Virus record (IMG/VR): IMGVR_UViG_3300027836_000012 | Coordinates: 1-62,229 of that record | Length of the DNA: 62,229 nucleotides | Origin: a virus | Strand: one strand, 5' to 3' | Shown: positions 1 through 8,592 of the stretch, piece by piece | Numbering within the stretch: the stretch's first letter is position 1 | Layout of the letters: the number at the start of each line of letters is the position of its first letter | The notes under the pieces: model-generated | The model's database searches: none | Told to the model about the DNA's origin: nothing | Seen by the model: only the letters and a program-made list of their open reading frames with translations | Program-made: the position numbers and the translations under genes

Positions 1-793
1 CATTTTGGCTAGGGTGGGCGCAGGGTGTAACAAAATCGGTTGGTCCTTTGAGCTTATGACAATAATCATAAAATCCTCCTGCAACCAAATCTGGACGCCC
101 TTCCATAATTAGTAGCATCTCCATAAAGCTTCTAACCCCGCCCGGTTGGCAAAATGATCCCCATGGGATTGAATTAATCAACTCAAGATGACTGTTCCCT
201 AGGTGTTTAACAAAATAATCTTTAGTTATTCTAACGTCAAATGCACTGCCAACAATTAAATGAAATCCGTGTGCCTTACAAAACATTTCTGCTTCTCGAA
301 TGTTTAATAATGTCTCTACACAGATAAATTTTTCACTCCATAAAGATTCAGCATATGCTTCCCATAATTTTTTATTTGTAGAGTTTTTATCCCACGGGTT
401 TGGCCACATAGTATAAAAATGATTGTGCTCTGGAAAATCTTTATTAACAAAATCAAATCGTTCCATGCCACTAAGCATCAGTATAACAACGCCGCTAGAA
501 GCATTTTCAAATTTAATTTTAGGATGTAGATACAAATTCTTTACTGCACTTCTGTTGCCAGTGCCTAAACATCCTAAGTTAATTGGAGTCCAATCTGTCA
601 TATGATTGTTGCACAACTGTTGAACCCAACTGTTATCGTACATTTGATCAAAGATTTCTAATGGGATTTTCAGCGTATCAATTTGACCGTTGTATCGATC
701 CCAAACTTCTTTAGGCCAACTGCCTACACCCTGTGTAAAACTATCACCCAAGCCTATTACAATCTTTGCTCCGGGCACAATAGTCGGAATCAT
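1..793 (-). CDS. SGNH/GDSL-type hydrolase, cut by left edge
   Basis: The open frame starts at ATG 793 and runs off position 1 with no stop, giving at least 264 residues. The GDSL block I signature GDSFTQG lies at residues 16-22 (nucleophile Ser18), and HPSQ near the window edge fits the block V catalytic His region. SGNH enzymes are esterases or acyl hydrolases, often acting on O-acetylated sugars. The ATG overlaps the TGA of the upstream gene (ATGA), so the two are probably translationally coupled. Its place beside epimerase and glycosyltransferase-like genes suggests glycan editing. Substrate unknown; the C-terminus is not visible. Confidence 0.75.
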   Translation of the reverse strand, partial: MIPTIVPGAKIVIGLGDSFTQGVGSWPKEVWDRYNGQIDTLKIPLEIFDQMYDNSWVQQLCNNHMTDWTPINLGCLGTGNRSAVKNLYLHPKIKFENASSGVVILMLSGMERFDFVNKDFPEHNHFYTMWPNPWDKNSTNKKLWEAYAESLWSEKFICVETLLNIREAEMFCKAHGFHLIVGSAFDVRITKDYFVKHLGNSHLELINSIPWGSFCQPGGVRSFMEMLLIMEGRPDLVAGGFYDYCHKLKGPTDFVTPCAHPSQN

Positions 794-2079
794 TCTGTTA
801 TACATATATTAAAGTAGTTATTGTAATAGTTAAACAGTTCTACGTGAGCAGCCGGAACTTGTGTTTCTCGTTGGTTGAGTATTTGATAGTTATGTTCTAA
901 TATATCTTTCATTGATTGAATCCATTTAAATTTATCAGGTATTGCATCGATTCTTTTTATCTCTTTTATAATGGCATCAAATCGATCAAACGTTGATAAC
1001 TCGTCGTAGCTTTCATCTATGAATGGATGAAATGTTTTATACCCCATCTCTTTTAATTTTTTTAAACTTCCTCTATTTCCTAGGAAAATAAATGGATGCT
1101 TGCAGGCAATTGGTTTAAATGTTTTTTCGCTAATGAATACAGTTTCGTCAGCATCGGAAAAACTAGCTTCGGAAATAACAGTTACCCATGTATCTAAATA
1201 TATTTGGTCCATTATTCGATTTATGTAATATAAATCTTCCTGTTCATTGTTAGCTGTTTCATACACTAATAACGGCAACAATTTTCTAGCTTCTTCCATT
1301 GCACGTTGATCAGGCCATTTATTTTCAATTCGTGGTATGTGTGCCCCATAATCGTTGGCACTGACTAGACCCTTTGACAACAATTTCTCTTTATACAGCA
1401 TAAGGAAAAACCAACTTCGGTGAGCCCGCGTCCTTTTATTAAGGCAGTTGTACGTTCTTACTTTTGTAATGTTATACTTCTTATAGTCTAAGTTAACAGT
1501 TACACTGGGTAGGATATTAGAGTCTTTAGCGATCATCTGAATATCTTTTTCAAAGTGTGGATATGAAATTACCTTAACTTGTGATGTAACAGATTTATTA
1601 TTAGCCCACATAGTATATTGGCTTGCGGCCAGCATGTTGCCAGTGACATACACTATACACGCAGGATCTATTCCAACACGGTTACATTCTTCGTGAAAGA
1701 ATTGCCACAGCCAAGGAGTCTGATATCCCTCCAAACATTGATCTAAAAGTAATAATGCTTTTTTATTTTTAAGTCTATCTAATTGTTGATCAGTTAAGTA
1801 GTCAAACAAGCTCTCTCTAATATTGTCTTTATAGTAGTTAGCACCAGTCCACCAATTAGGAGATTCACCTACTCCAGATGCAATAATACAATGATCTAAT
1901 TCAACTAAGTCACTAAAGTAATTTTCTAAAGAACTGTGTACTCTATAGTGTTTAATGGCACCCATGATAGCACTCGGACCAAATCGGTTTGGACCAATGT
2001 CGTCTTGATATGCAACAAAGTTTCTTCTACTGTCTAAGTCTTCAAAAACAAAGTTAATCACATCAACCGATCCTTCCAA
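790..2079 (-). CDS. Putative glycosyltransferase-like protein (429 aa)
   Basis: Cytosolic protein without signal peptide or membrane segment. Near the C-terminus, around residues 317-350, the stretch ISEKTFKPIACKHPFIFLG followed by a GYKTF motif resembles the donor-binding end of phage and bacterial glycosyltransferase-like proteins, where an E-K pair and a HPF-GN turn are conserved. The N-terminal half is not recognised. It overlaps the upstream epimerase gene by 22 nt and its TGA overlaps the next start by 4 nt, so it belongs to the surface-sugar operon. Family assignment is tentative; another nucleotide-sugar enzyme is possible. Confidence 0.5.
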   Translation of the reverse strand: MEGSVDVINFVFEDLDSRRNFVAYQDDIGPNRFGPSAIMGAIKHYRVHSSLENYFSDLVELDHCIIASGVGESPNWWTGANYYKDNIRESLFDYLTDQQLDRLKNKKALLLLDQCLEGYQTPWLWQFFHEECNRVGIDPACIVYVTGNMLAASQYTMWANNKSVTSQVKVISYPHFEKDIQMIAKDSNILPSVTVNLDYKKYNITKVRTYNCLNKRTRAHRSWFFLMLYKEKLLSKGLVSANDYGAHIPRIENKWPDQRAMEEARKLLPLLVYETANNEQEDLYYINRIMDQIYLDTWVTVISEASFSDADETVFISEKTFKPIACKHPFIFLGNRGSLKKLKEMGYKTFHPFIDESYDELSTFDRFDAIIKEIKRIDAIPDKFKWIQSMKDILEHNYQILNQRETQVPAAHVELFNYYNNYFNICITE

Positions 2080-3056
2080 GTTAGCGGTGTAAGGTCGTTA
2101 ACTATTTCTAAAGGAAAACTGTAATCAAACGGTTTAGGACCGTGTTCCTTAATCCATTCTACTGTTCTTTTTACAGACTCACGCACATCTATGGTGTGGA
2201 TGTAGCCTAATAATTCTCTTGCCTTCTGTGAACTACAGGTAGCATACTTTACTTCGTTAGGTCGATCAGGCATATGCATAAAACCTCTAGTATAACCGCA
2301 CTCGTCTGCTACTATCTCGGCTAGCTCTTTAATTGTTATAGTGCCTTCATCCGGACCAATATTTACAACTTCGTACGTAAATGGACCAAGAGCTAACTGC
2401 TCAATACAATACACGCAGTCGTCTATATAGCTGAAGCACCGTTCTTGACTGCCGTCACCGTATATAATTGGAGGCTTACCTTGTAAGCATCGATTAACCA
2501 TTATGCTTACAACATTTCTAAACGGATCGTCATAGCGTTGTCGTGGCCCAACAATGTTGTGAGGGACTGCAATGTTCCATTCAATACCATGCACGTGACT
2601 CATAGTCTTTAGAATATCTTCGCTGGCAACTTTAGCAATGCCGTAAGGGTCTGCTGGACACGGTATGTCCGATTCTTTAAATGGAGGCTCGCCGTGGCCG
2701 TATCTAGCCATGCTTGAGCAAAATACAAACCGCTTTACTTTTAATGATACGGCTGCACTAATAGTACTAACACTGGCTTGGAATATATTTTTAGTAATAA
2801 ATGCAGGACTAAAGATACTGAGTCCTTCATGTGCAGTGGCAGCACAATGAATAACAATATCTGATCCTTGCATAATCTCAGTCATCTTTTGCTGGTCGCA
2901 ACAATCAACTTCGTGAAATTCTACATTGTCTGGTACATTAGATTTGTAGCCTCCTAGCAAAATATCATTGCCAGCCACAGAATGTCCTAACTCTAACATT
3001 CTATCTGCAATGTGACTGCCTAAAAATCCAGCCACTCCTGTTATAAAAATTTTCAT
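2058..3056 (-). CDS. NAD(P)-dependent sugar epimerase/dehydratase (extended SDR)
   Basis: Rossmann fold opens with the glycine motif in MKIFITGVAGFLGSH (GxxGxxG), and the catalytic pair is seen as YGIAK (YxxxK). A Ser in the preceding CSSMARYG stretch completes the triad. About 332 residues, the usual length for UDP-glucose 4-epimerase and dTDP-glucose dehydratase relatives. Start chosen at 3056 because ATG there overlaps the TGA of the upstream radical SAM gene (ATGA); a start 12 nt earlier is possible. It likely interconverts a nucleotide sugar for glycan synthesis; the exact sugar is not determined. Confidence 0.88.
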   Translation of the reverse strand: MKIFITGVAGFLGSHIADRMLELGHSVAGNDILLGGYKSNVPDNVEFHEVDCCDQQKMTEIMQGSDIVIHCAATAHEGLSIFSPAFITKNIFQASVSTISAAVSLKVKRFVFCSSMARYGHGEPPFKESDIPCPADPYGIAKVASEDILKTMSHVHGIEWNIAVPHNIVGPRQRYDDPFRNVVSIMVNRCLQGKPPIIYGDGSQERCFSYIDDCVYCIEQLALGPFTYEVVNIGPDEGTITIKELAEIVADECGYTRGFMHMPDRPNEVKYATCSSQKARELLGYIHTIDVRESVKRTVEWIKEHGPKPFDYSFPLEIVNDLTPLTWKDRLM

Positions 3057-4426
3057 ATTTTTTTGCAATCCAAGAAAAATGGTTTGTATTCAGGAAACGT
3101 TTCTAAAAAATCAGTTCCCCTTCGTCGATCAAACTCAGTAAACCACCGATGAAAATCAGTCCGCCCTTCTTTTAATTTATCATCTGAGTAGTGAGTGGTT
3201 TCCATATAGTTAACTACTCTTCGAAACTTTTCATATTCTAAGTCTGTAAACTTATCAGATGCAGTATTATCAATGTTTTGTTTAATGAAGTCTAATGCTT
3301 CGTGCATGTACGGCATAAATTCTTCTTTAGGTAAAATATTCATATCATACTGTAACGGTTCTTTTAAGTATGGTGTGTCAAATCGTATTCGATGTTCTTT
3401 TAAATGATCGTACCATCCGTATTGTTTACGCCACTCTAACATTTTTTCTAATAGACTTTTAAAACTAGTAACTGCTAGTATGTTAAAAGTTATCATAAAT
3501 GTAATTGGATTTTTAGTTTTAGTTAGATACGTGTGGAAGTTGTTGCTCCATACATCTAAGTCAAGCCCTGTGCGAATATATTCTGCACGAGGTCCCCATG
3601 TATCTAAACTAGTGAATAATTTAAACCTACGTATCTTACCTTCAACTCGTAACTTTTCAACCCTCTCTGATAAACGTTCAACTAGTAAGTGCTTAACACC
3701 TAAGTTGCTGTTAATGTTTAATTCAAGTTGCGGCAATGGATTTAGATCAAGGTCCTCCAGAAGCCGCCACGTTGATTGTTGTAACAACGGCTCGCCACCA
3801 GTAATACGCAATATGTTTAAAGTCTTACGCATGGTAGGCCACCACTTCCACCATGCTTCAACATATGGATTTTCTTCTTCAATTTTATGAATCTTAAACC
3901 AATCAATGTCACTTCGGTGATTGCGTACCATATCGTACGGACCAAACTTTTCAATTTCTTTGTAGAAACTACTTGATGCTTTAGGATGGCAATATCCGCA
4001 TTTAAAATTACACTCGTTGCCAAACGATATCTCAATATATTCGGGATTGATATTAAAATCTATATCGTTATTTTCAATTTCTGACATACGATCTTCGGTG
4101 TAGATACTGGCGTTTCTTTCGTGTCTATCACTAATATAGTCGGACCCTAATGCTTCAATGTTCCAGCAATACTGGCAACCTGTGGGTTGCTCGCCGTTAA
4201 GCATAGCAATTCGTTGATTCTTTTTCTCTTGCGTGTTATGTAATGCACTTGGATTTTCTAATATTTCGTTTAACGGAATAGCATGAGGTGCCGGATGATA
4301 ACAACTATGTGTTTCGCCTGTTTGTAGATAGATAGTTGTGTGATGCCATTTGGCTAGACAGAATGTAGGACTAATTCGGTCTGTAATGTTTTTAATCTTA
4401 ATAATTTTATTTTTATCAACAGTCAT
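3053..4426 (-). CDS. Radical SAM protein with extra cysteine cluster
   Basis: Carries the 4Fe-4S/SAM motif CNFKCGYC (CxxxCxxC) near residue 137 and a RITGGEPLL segment typical of SAM binding. The N-terminal part has further cysteines (CLAKWHH, SCYHPAPH, GCQYCW) that could bind an auxiliary Fe-S cluster of SPASM/twitch type. Similar proteins are common in T4-like marine phages next to sugar genes. The substrate is unknown: a peptide or a sugar would both fit. Overlaps its neighbours by 11 and 4 nt in one operon. Confidence 0.8.
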   Translation of the reverse strand: MTVDKNKIIKIKNITDRISPTFCLAKWHHTTIYLQTGETHSCYHPAPHAIPLNEILENPSALHNTQEKKNQRIAMLNGEQPTGCQYCWNIEALGSDYISDRHERNASIYTEDRMSEIENNDIDFNINPEYIEISFGNECNFKCGYCHPKASSSFYKEIEKFGPYDMVRNHRSDIDWFKIHKIEEENPYVEAWWKWWPTMRKTLNILRITGGEPLLQQSTWRLLEDLDLNPLPQLELNINSNLGVKHLLVERLSERVEKLRVEGKIRRFKLFTSLDTWGPRAEYIRTGLDLDVWSNNFHTYLTKTKNPITFMITFNILAVTSFKSLLEKMLEWRKQYGWYDHLKEHRIRFDTPYLKEPLQYDMNILPKEEFMPYMHEALDFIKQNIDNTASDKFTDLEYEKFRRVVNYMETTHYSDDKLKEGRTDFHRWFTEFDRRRGTDFLETFPEYKPFFLDCKKI

Positions 4427-5255
4427 TTAATTTAATCTCTTTAAGTGAGCCAAGGGTGTTAACATCAAATTGATCTTTAATTCTTCCAAGTGGCATATAT
4501 TGCCACGCAGTGTTATACTTTCTACCGGCAATCAACCATTCTTTAAACGCAGTATTTTTCATAGTATTATTTCTTGAATTGTTCACATCAATATAAAAAC
4601 TATTATGGACGCTATTCCACTGCGACATAACATCAAAATGTCTGCAATCATCATTGTCTACGTATGCTTGGAAACTGTCCTTGCCGCAGATACAGTGTTG
4701 TAGGAATACATTACAAGTAAGATCATAATCTAAATATTGCCAATCACCTACCTCGTGCATATATTCCTGGGCAGATGGATTGGAGAACTCTAATAAACAT
4801 ATATCGGTATGCAGTGTTTTCCGTTTGTTAGGATAATGTAATTGTAGTTGATGTACAGCTAAGTTTATTTTGTCTAGACCTTGATACCATTGATCAATAA
4901 TGGGCAATTCAAACGGAGGCTGATGCGGATACCATGATCTGTGACAAGTTGCTGAAGTAAAAAATCGATGTATATCGTTTAGGTCATTGTTGGAAAATTG
5001 TGTTTGATCGCTTACTTCGAACGGAAAAATTGTTTCTGGAAATTGTGAATTGAATTGTCTAATAGTGTTAACAAGTGTTGTTCTCTTTGAAGATTTTAAA
5101 AACACATCATAATCTACATTAGCTAACCGATTATGATTAACATCCCAAGTTTCATTGGGCAACAACGATGCAACCCATTTATCTACTACAGGATTGTTTA
5201 AAAGTTCTATTTTTAATTCTTGATGATCGAATATACAGGATAGGTGCATTAACAT
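4416..5255 (-). CDS. Hypothetical protein (279 aa)
   Basis: No motif recognised. Rich in aromatic residues, His and Asp, with no signal peptide. HTDICLL near the middle and later His residues are a weak hint of a metal-dependent oxygenase, but the full HxD...H...R set is not clear. It is the first gene of the surface-modification run and overlaps the radical SAM gene by 11 nt, which suggests work in the same pathway. Confidence 0.6.
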   Translation of the reverse strand: MLMHLSCIFDHQELKIELLNNPVVDKWVASLLPNETWDVNHNRLANVDYDVFLKSSKRTTLVNTIRQFNSQFPETIFPFEVSDQTQFSNNDLNDIHRFFTSATCHRSWYPHQPPFELPIIDQWYQGLDKINLAVHQLQLHYPNKRKTLHTDICLLEFSNPSAQEYMHEVGDWQYLDYDLTCNVFLQHCICGKDSFQAYVDNDDCRHFDVMSQWNSVHNSFYIDVNNSRNNTMKNTAFKEWLIAGRKYNTAWQYMPLGRIKDQFDVNTLGSLKEIKLNDC

Positions 5256-5297
5256 AATTATCCTGTACTAAGGCTTGCCAAAAAAAAGTCCATGGAC

Positions 5298-5470
5298 TTA
5301 ACCATGGACTTGATTATACTTCGATAATGCTAATTGTCGAGCTCGCCATAATCTCCATAATACATAATCAGATAGTTCTTCATCAACAATTTTTCCGAAC
5401 TTACGTGCTTGTAGATTACGTCCAAAAACAATCTCATCTTCAATAACAAGACTGTCGTTGTCTTCTAAGC
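5298..5470 (-). CDS. Possible small protein, start unresolved
   Basis: The frame from about 5470 down to the stop at 5298 encodes a plausible globular end (segments DEIVFGRNLQARKF, SDYVLWRLWRARQLAL). No ATG, GTG or TTG lies at its beginning; the only upstream ATG (5636) would place the first half inside the Lys/Ala-rich gene 5476-5682 in another frame. Either this is a real overlapping gene of up to 112 aa, or a remnant whose start was lost. Low certainty. Confidence 0.25.
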
Positions 5471-5475
5471 GTCGA

Positions 5476-5682
5476 TTACTTAGCGGCTGGCTTGGCGTCT
5501 GCTTTAGGTGCGTCCTTCTTAGCAGGCTCACTTTTGACAGGCTTCTTTTCGTCCTTCTTAACTTCAGCTTTGGCTGGTGCTGAAGCGGCAGGTGCGGCTG
5601 GTTTGGCTTCTTCTTTCTTAGCAGGTGCTTGTGCAAATGCTGATACTGCGAACAATGATGCGATTACGATTGCTAATTTCAT
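5476..5682 (-). CDS. Small exported Lys/Ala/Pro-rich protein
   Basis: 68 residues: a clear Sec signal peptide (MKLAIVIASLFAVSAFA, cleavage after AFA) followed by a low-complexity tail of K, A, P and E. A good ribosome binding site (AAGGAAA) lies just upstream of ATG 5682. Likely periplasmic and highly basic; it could bind DNA, LPS or peptidoglycan. No enzyme motif. Similar KAPE-rich exported peptides occur in proteobacteria, so it may be host-derived. Confidence 0.7.
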   Translation of the reverse strand: MKLAIVIASLFAVSAFAQAPAKKEEAKPAAPAASAPAKAEVKKDEKKPVKSEPAKKDAPKADAKPAAK

Positions 5683-5768
5683 TTTAAAGTTTCCTTTATG
5701 TTAGTGTAGGAATTATTACCCTACATATATATAACGCCTTAGCTTTGCATTACGTTGACACAAATTGG

Positions 5769-6611
5769 TTAAGTCCAAAGACTATCGCGAGCCTTGATTA
5801 AACGGATCATCATTTCAGTATCTTCTTTGTCATAGGCCGCTTCAATCTTGGTAGTAAGTTTGAGTGCTTTGTCAGCCATCTTGCGAAGTTCGGGTGTCTT
5901 GTCACTACTCATCCAACTTAGCTTGCCACCATTGGCCAAACGTGCCGCTTCGCAGTAAGCACTCCAACCACTGGCATCATGAGCATCTGGACGATTGGGA
6001 TATACAGTAGTCCACCATACGTACAGTTCTTTGATTTCTTTTGCACGAATAGCTTGCCCAGTTGGCTTGCCGTAGTCTGGATGCTCTGGTCCACACCAGT
6101 CAGTGTTAGTCAGAGTCATTGCCCAGTCAAGATGATCGATACCTGCTTGAGGGCAACGCCAAGTGCGCCAACGCCACCAACCAGAAGCCCAAAAGGGAGG
6201 ATCATACTTTGCGCGAGCTTCCTTATCTCCCCAGGCGATGTGCGACCATGCGGATTCAATTTCGACGAAATCAACCAACTCATTAAATAGGCATGGCAGG
6301 AACCGATTGCCAACATCACACCAATTACCAGGCTTGATATCACGAGCATGGGCGGTAAGACTGTGAGTACGAGTAACCCAACGGTTATTGATGTAATACT
6401 TAACATCGTAGATCTTTCTAATGGGCCAAGTTACAAAATCCTGGATATAGCTTAGACCCTCTTCAGCTAGCCAGTAACGAAAATTATGTTTCATTTGAGC
6501 CGCAGTGGTCCAGTTGTCCCATTCTTCGGCTGTGCCTGCGCTTAGTTTTTTAGTGCCGCGAATCCAGTCTGCAAACGGTGTGCATGACCAATAGGTTGTG
6601 TGCTGTGCCAT
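5769..6611 (-). CDS. Conserved phage-type hypothetical protein (280 aa)
   Basis: Trp-rich protein (over 20 Trp) with no signal peptide and an acidic, helical C-terminus. Its MAQHTTYWSCTPFADWIRG opening and the general pattern look like uncharacterised proteins of large myoviruses, but no function is known. It sits 23 nt downstream of the MazG-like gene in the same direction. Confidence 0.65.
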   Translation of the reverse strand: MAQHTTYWSCTPFADWIRGTKKLSAGTAEEWDNWTTAAQMKHNFRYWLAEEGLSYIQDFVTWPIRKIYDVKYYINNRWVTRTHSLTAHARDIKPGNWCDVGNRFLPCLFNELVDFVEIESAWSHIAWGDKEARAKYDPPFWASGWWRWRTWRCPQAGIDHLDWAMTLTNTDWCGPEHPDYGKPTGQAIRAKEIKELYVWWTTVYPNRPDAHDASGWSAYCEAARLANGGKLSWMSSDKTPELRKMADKALKLTTKIEAAYDKEDTEMMIRLIKARDSLWT

Positions 6612-6634
6612 GTTAATCCTTATCTATAAAGACG

Positions 6635-7000
6635 TTATACATATGGTGCAAGATTCGGCGGAACCCATCCTACGGGTTTTAACACCTTACCGTCTTCACG
6701 CTTACGAACCTTGCCAGTATCTTTATCAATCTTGGCAAAGTTAGTCTGCATAACTTCTTTCCACGCACCCTCGGCATCACTGCCCATACTATGGATAGCA
6801 CCAATAGTAACAACTAGAATATCAATAAGTGCATCAAGCGTTTCTAACTGATCGTGATTATTAACAGCTTCTTTAAGCTCTTTATATTCTTCTTCGATCA
6901 ATCCAAGATACATTTTAAATTGAGATTGATCAAACTCACCGCCTGCGGTTTGATCACAGGCCCGCATAAACTTTTCTTGATCGCGAAATGGATTCGTCAT
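6635..7000 (-). CDS. MazG-like nucleotide pyrophosphohydrolase
   Basis: 121 residues, all-alpha NTP pyrophosphatase type. The Mg-binding set is visible: GLIEEEYKEL (EExxE) near residues 33-42 and ALIDILVVTIG (ExxD-like) near residue 61. Such enzymes hydrolyse (d)NTPs to NMP and pyrophosphate; in T4-like phages MazG homologues are proposed to shape nucleotide or (p)ppGpp pools. Start overlaps the stop of the BI-1 gene by 4 nt. Confidence 0.85.
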   Translation of the reverse strand: MTNPFRDQEKFMRACDQTAGGEFDQSQFKMYLGLIEEEYKELKEAVNNHDQLETLDALIDILVVTIGAIHSMGSDAEGAWKEVMQTNFAKIDKDTGKVRKREDGKVLKPVGWVPPNLAPYV

Positions 7001-7692
7001 TCTTTCTTTCCACCAAATAGTTGTAACAGCATTAAGAATAAGTTAATAAAGTCCAGATACAGAGTTAACGCACCTGCAACTTCTTCTTTGCCAGTATCAT
7101 CACCTACTGACACCATTTCACGAATCTTCTGTGTGTCGTAGGCAGTCAAGCCTAGGAATACAATAACGCCAATAGCACTGATAACCATTTGCATTACCGT
7201 ACTTCCAATAAAGATATTAATAATACTGGCAATCACAATAGCAATAAGACCGATAAACATAAACTGTCCAACACCACTAAGATCTTTCTTAGTAAAATAA
7301 CCATAGCCACTCATAACACCAAACAACACTGCCGCACCCATAAAGGCACTGACAATACTGCCCATGTTGTAGACTACAAAGATTGTGGAAAAACTTAGTC
7401 CCATCAGCGCCGCAAATCCGTGTAGAAAAAGTTGTAGGGCACTTTTACTCATCTTTTCCATAGCAAAGCTAACACCAAGAATGGCGATAAGCGGTGCAAA
7501 GATCACAAGCCACTTCATTGCGCCAGTAAAGAAAAATTCCATCAATCCAGCGTTAGTACCAACTAAAAAACTAACAATCATTGAGGTAATAACTGCAAGA
7601 GACATATGTCCGTAGACTCGTCCCATTGCTGAGTTAATTTGTGTTGCCGAGCGGTAAGTTGGCAAACCGCCGGTATATGATGATCCAAACAT
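6997..7692 (-). CDS. Bax inhibitor-1 / YccA-family membrane protein
   Basis: 231 residues with about seven hydrophobic helices, the family's normal size. The C-terminal LGLTAYDTQKIREM segment is the BI-1 signature (DTQ.I). Inner-membrane protein; bacterial YccA restrains the FtsH protease and BI-1 relatives conduct Ca2+ ions. In a phage it might protect phage membrane proteins or delay membrane failure. First gene of a run with the MazG-like gene. Confidence 0.9.
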   Translation of the reverse strand: MFGSSYTGGLPTYRSATQINSAMGRVYGHMSLAVITSMIVSFLVGTNAGLMEFFFTGAMKWLVIFAPLIAILGVSFAMEKMSKSALQLFLHGFAALMGLSFSTIFVVYNMGSIVSAFMGAAVLFGVMSGYGYFTKKDLSGVGQFMFIGLIAIVIASIINIFIGSTVMQMVISAIGVIVFLGLTAYDTQKIREMVSVGDDTGKEEVAGALTLYLDFINLFLMLLQLFGGKKE

Positions 7693-7713
7693 ATTAAATC
7701 TCCTTTTAATTAT

Positions 7714-7941
7714 TTACAAACTGTATTGTTCTACAGTAATTTTTTTATTGCAAGACATTGGTTTACCAGTGTTATCTAAAAACATAGTGCCCCATCGACT
7801 ATTCTTTTCTTCAAACTCAATAAACAATTTATCGTATGCACAAAATATCCTAATAGTAGAATCAGATGGCAATCGTTGTACCCAAAATCTAGCTAACAAT
7901 AACAAGACTATTGCTACTAGAAAGTGTCTAACATATTTCAT
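7714..7941 (-). CDS. Small single-pass membrane/exported protein
   Basis: 75 residues with an N-terminal hydrophobic segment (residues 7-21) that acts as signal anchor or signal peptide, then a soluble part with two cysteines. ATGA overlap with the upstream gene. Function unknown. Confidence 0.6.
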   Translation of the reverse strand: MKYVRHFLVAIVLLLLARFWVQRLPSDSTIRIFCAYDKLFIEFEEKNSRWGTMFLDNTGKPMSCNKKITVEQYSL

Positions 7942-8123
7942 GTAAGAATTTCTCTGAACCTATTGACAAAACTTTCTACATAACAACTAAATTCTTGATT
8001 ATTATCTTTACCGTTTTGCCTATAATGCACCCATACATGCCCATCTTTTTCTATAGTATGCAATACTAAAAACTGTTTATGATCGCTTCCTTCCCAGGTA
8101 CTGCCTTCTTTTACTGTTGTCAT
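7938..8123 (-). CDS. Small hypothetical protein (61 aa)
   Basis: Compact, probably beta-rich (GSTWEGSDHKQFLVL, HVWVHYRQNG), resembling small SH3-like phage proteins. ATGA junctions on both sides bind it into the operon. Function unknown. Confidence 0.6.
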   Translation of the reverse strand: MTTVKEGSTWEGSDHKQFLVLHTIEKDGHVWVHYRQNGKDNNQEFSCYVESFVNRFREILT

Positions 8124-8344
8124 CTTAGCGCATCCATTGTTAGTTCTTTGCCGTATATATGAGCAACGGGTTTAAGCCATCCATTATTAATACATTCAGC
8201 AATGATTAATTTATATTCTTTAGGGCATCGTTGATTAATTTCAAATCCAGCACGGGGGCAGACTACCATTCCGTCTGTGAGCATGAACTTAGGATCACCT
8301 TGTTTAATCGTGTTAATCTTAGATCTACTAATAACAATGTTCAT
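8120..8344 (-). CDS. Small hypothetical protein (74 aa)
   Basis: No motif recognised; two Cys (VVCPRAG, NQRCPKE). ATGA overlaps with both neighbours show it is part of the ligase operon. Confidence 0.55.
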   Translation of the reverse strand: MNIVISRSKINTIKQGDPKFMLTDGMVVCPRAGFEINQRCPKEYKLIIAECINNGWLKPVAHIYGKELTMDALR

Positions 8345-8592
8345 AATTTGAATGCCTCAATCGTTTGACGCTTTGCTTCTTCTTTGATCTCTGTTTCATG
8401 AACGGTTTGTAAACCACGAAACATATTTTCTACAACGTGTATAATAGCAACTTTTCCATCTTCTGTCAAGTGGCTATACTCTGGACTTACAGTACTTTCA
8501 TGCCAAACCATTTTGTTACGGCTAAGTTCTAGCAGACCTCCGTAGACAAGGTCTTTGTTCATACTACGTTTTAAATCAAATTTTTTCGCCAT
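8341..8592 (-). CDS. Small hypothetical protein (83 aa)
   Basis: Start set at ATG 8592, which has AGAGG upstream and lies just inside the ligase gene's end; the longer frame to 8805 would run deep inside the ligase gene. Helical and charged, possibly winged-helix-like (LTEDGKVAII), which is only suggestive. Confidence 0.6.
   Translation of the reverse strand: MAKKFDLKRSMNKDLVYGGLLELSRNKMVWHESTVSPEYSHLTEDGKVAIIHVVENMFRGLQTVHETEIKEEAKRQTIEAFKL

Noticed and set aside
7189-7615. Plus-strand frames inside the BI-1 gene
   Set aside because: Antisense shadows of a clear membrane-protein gene; no ribosome sites or motifs.
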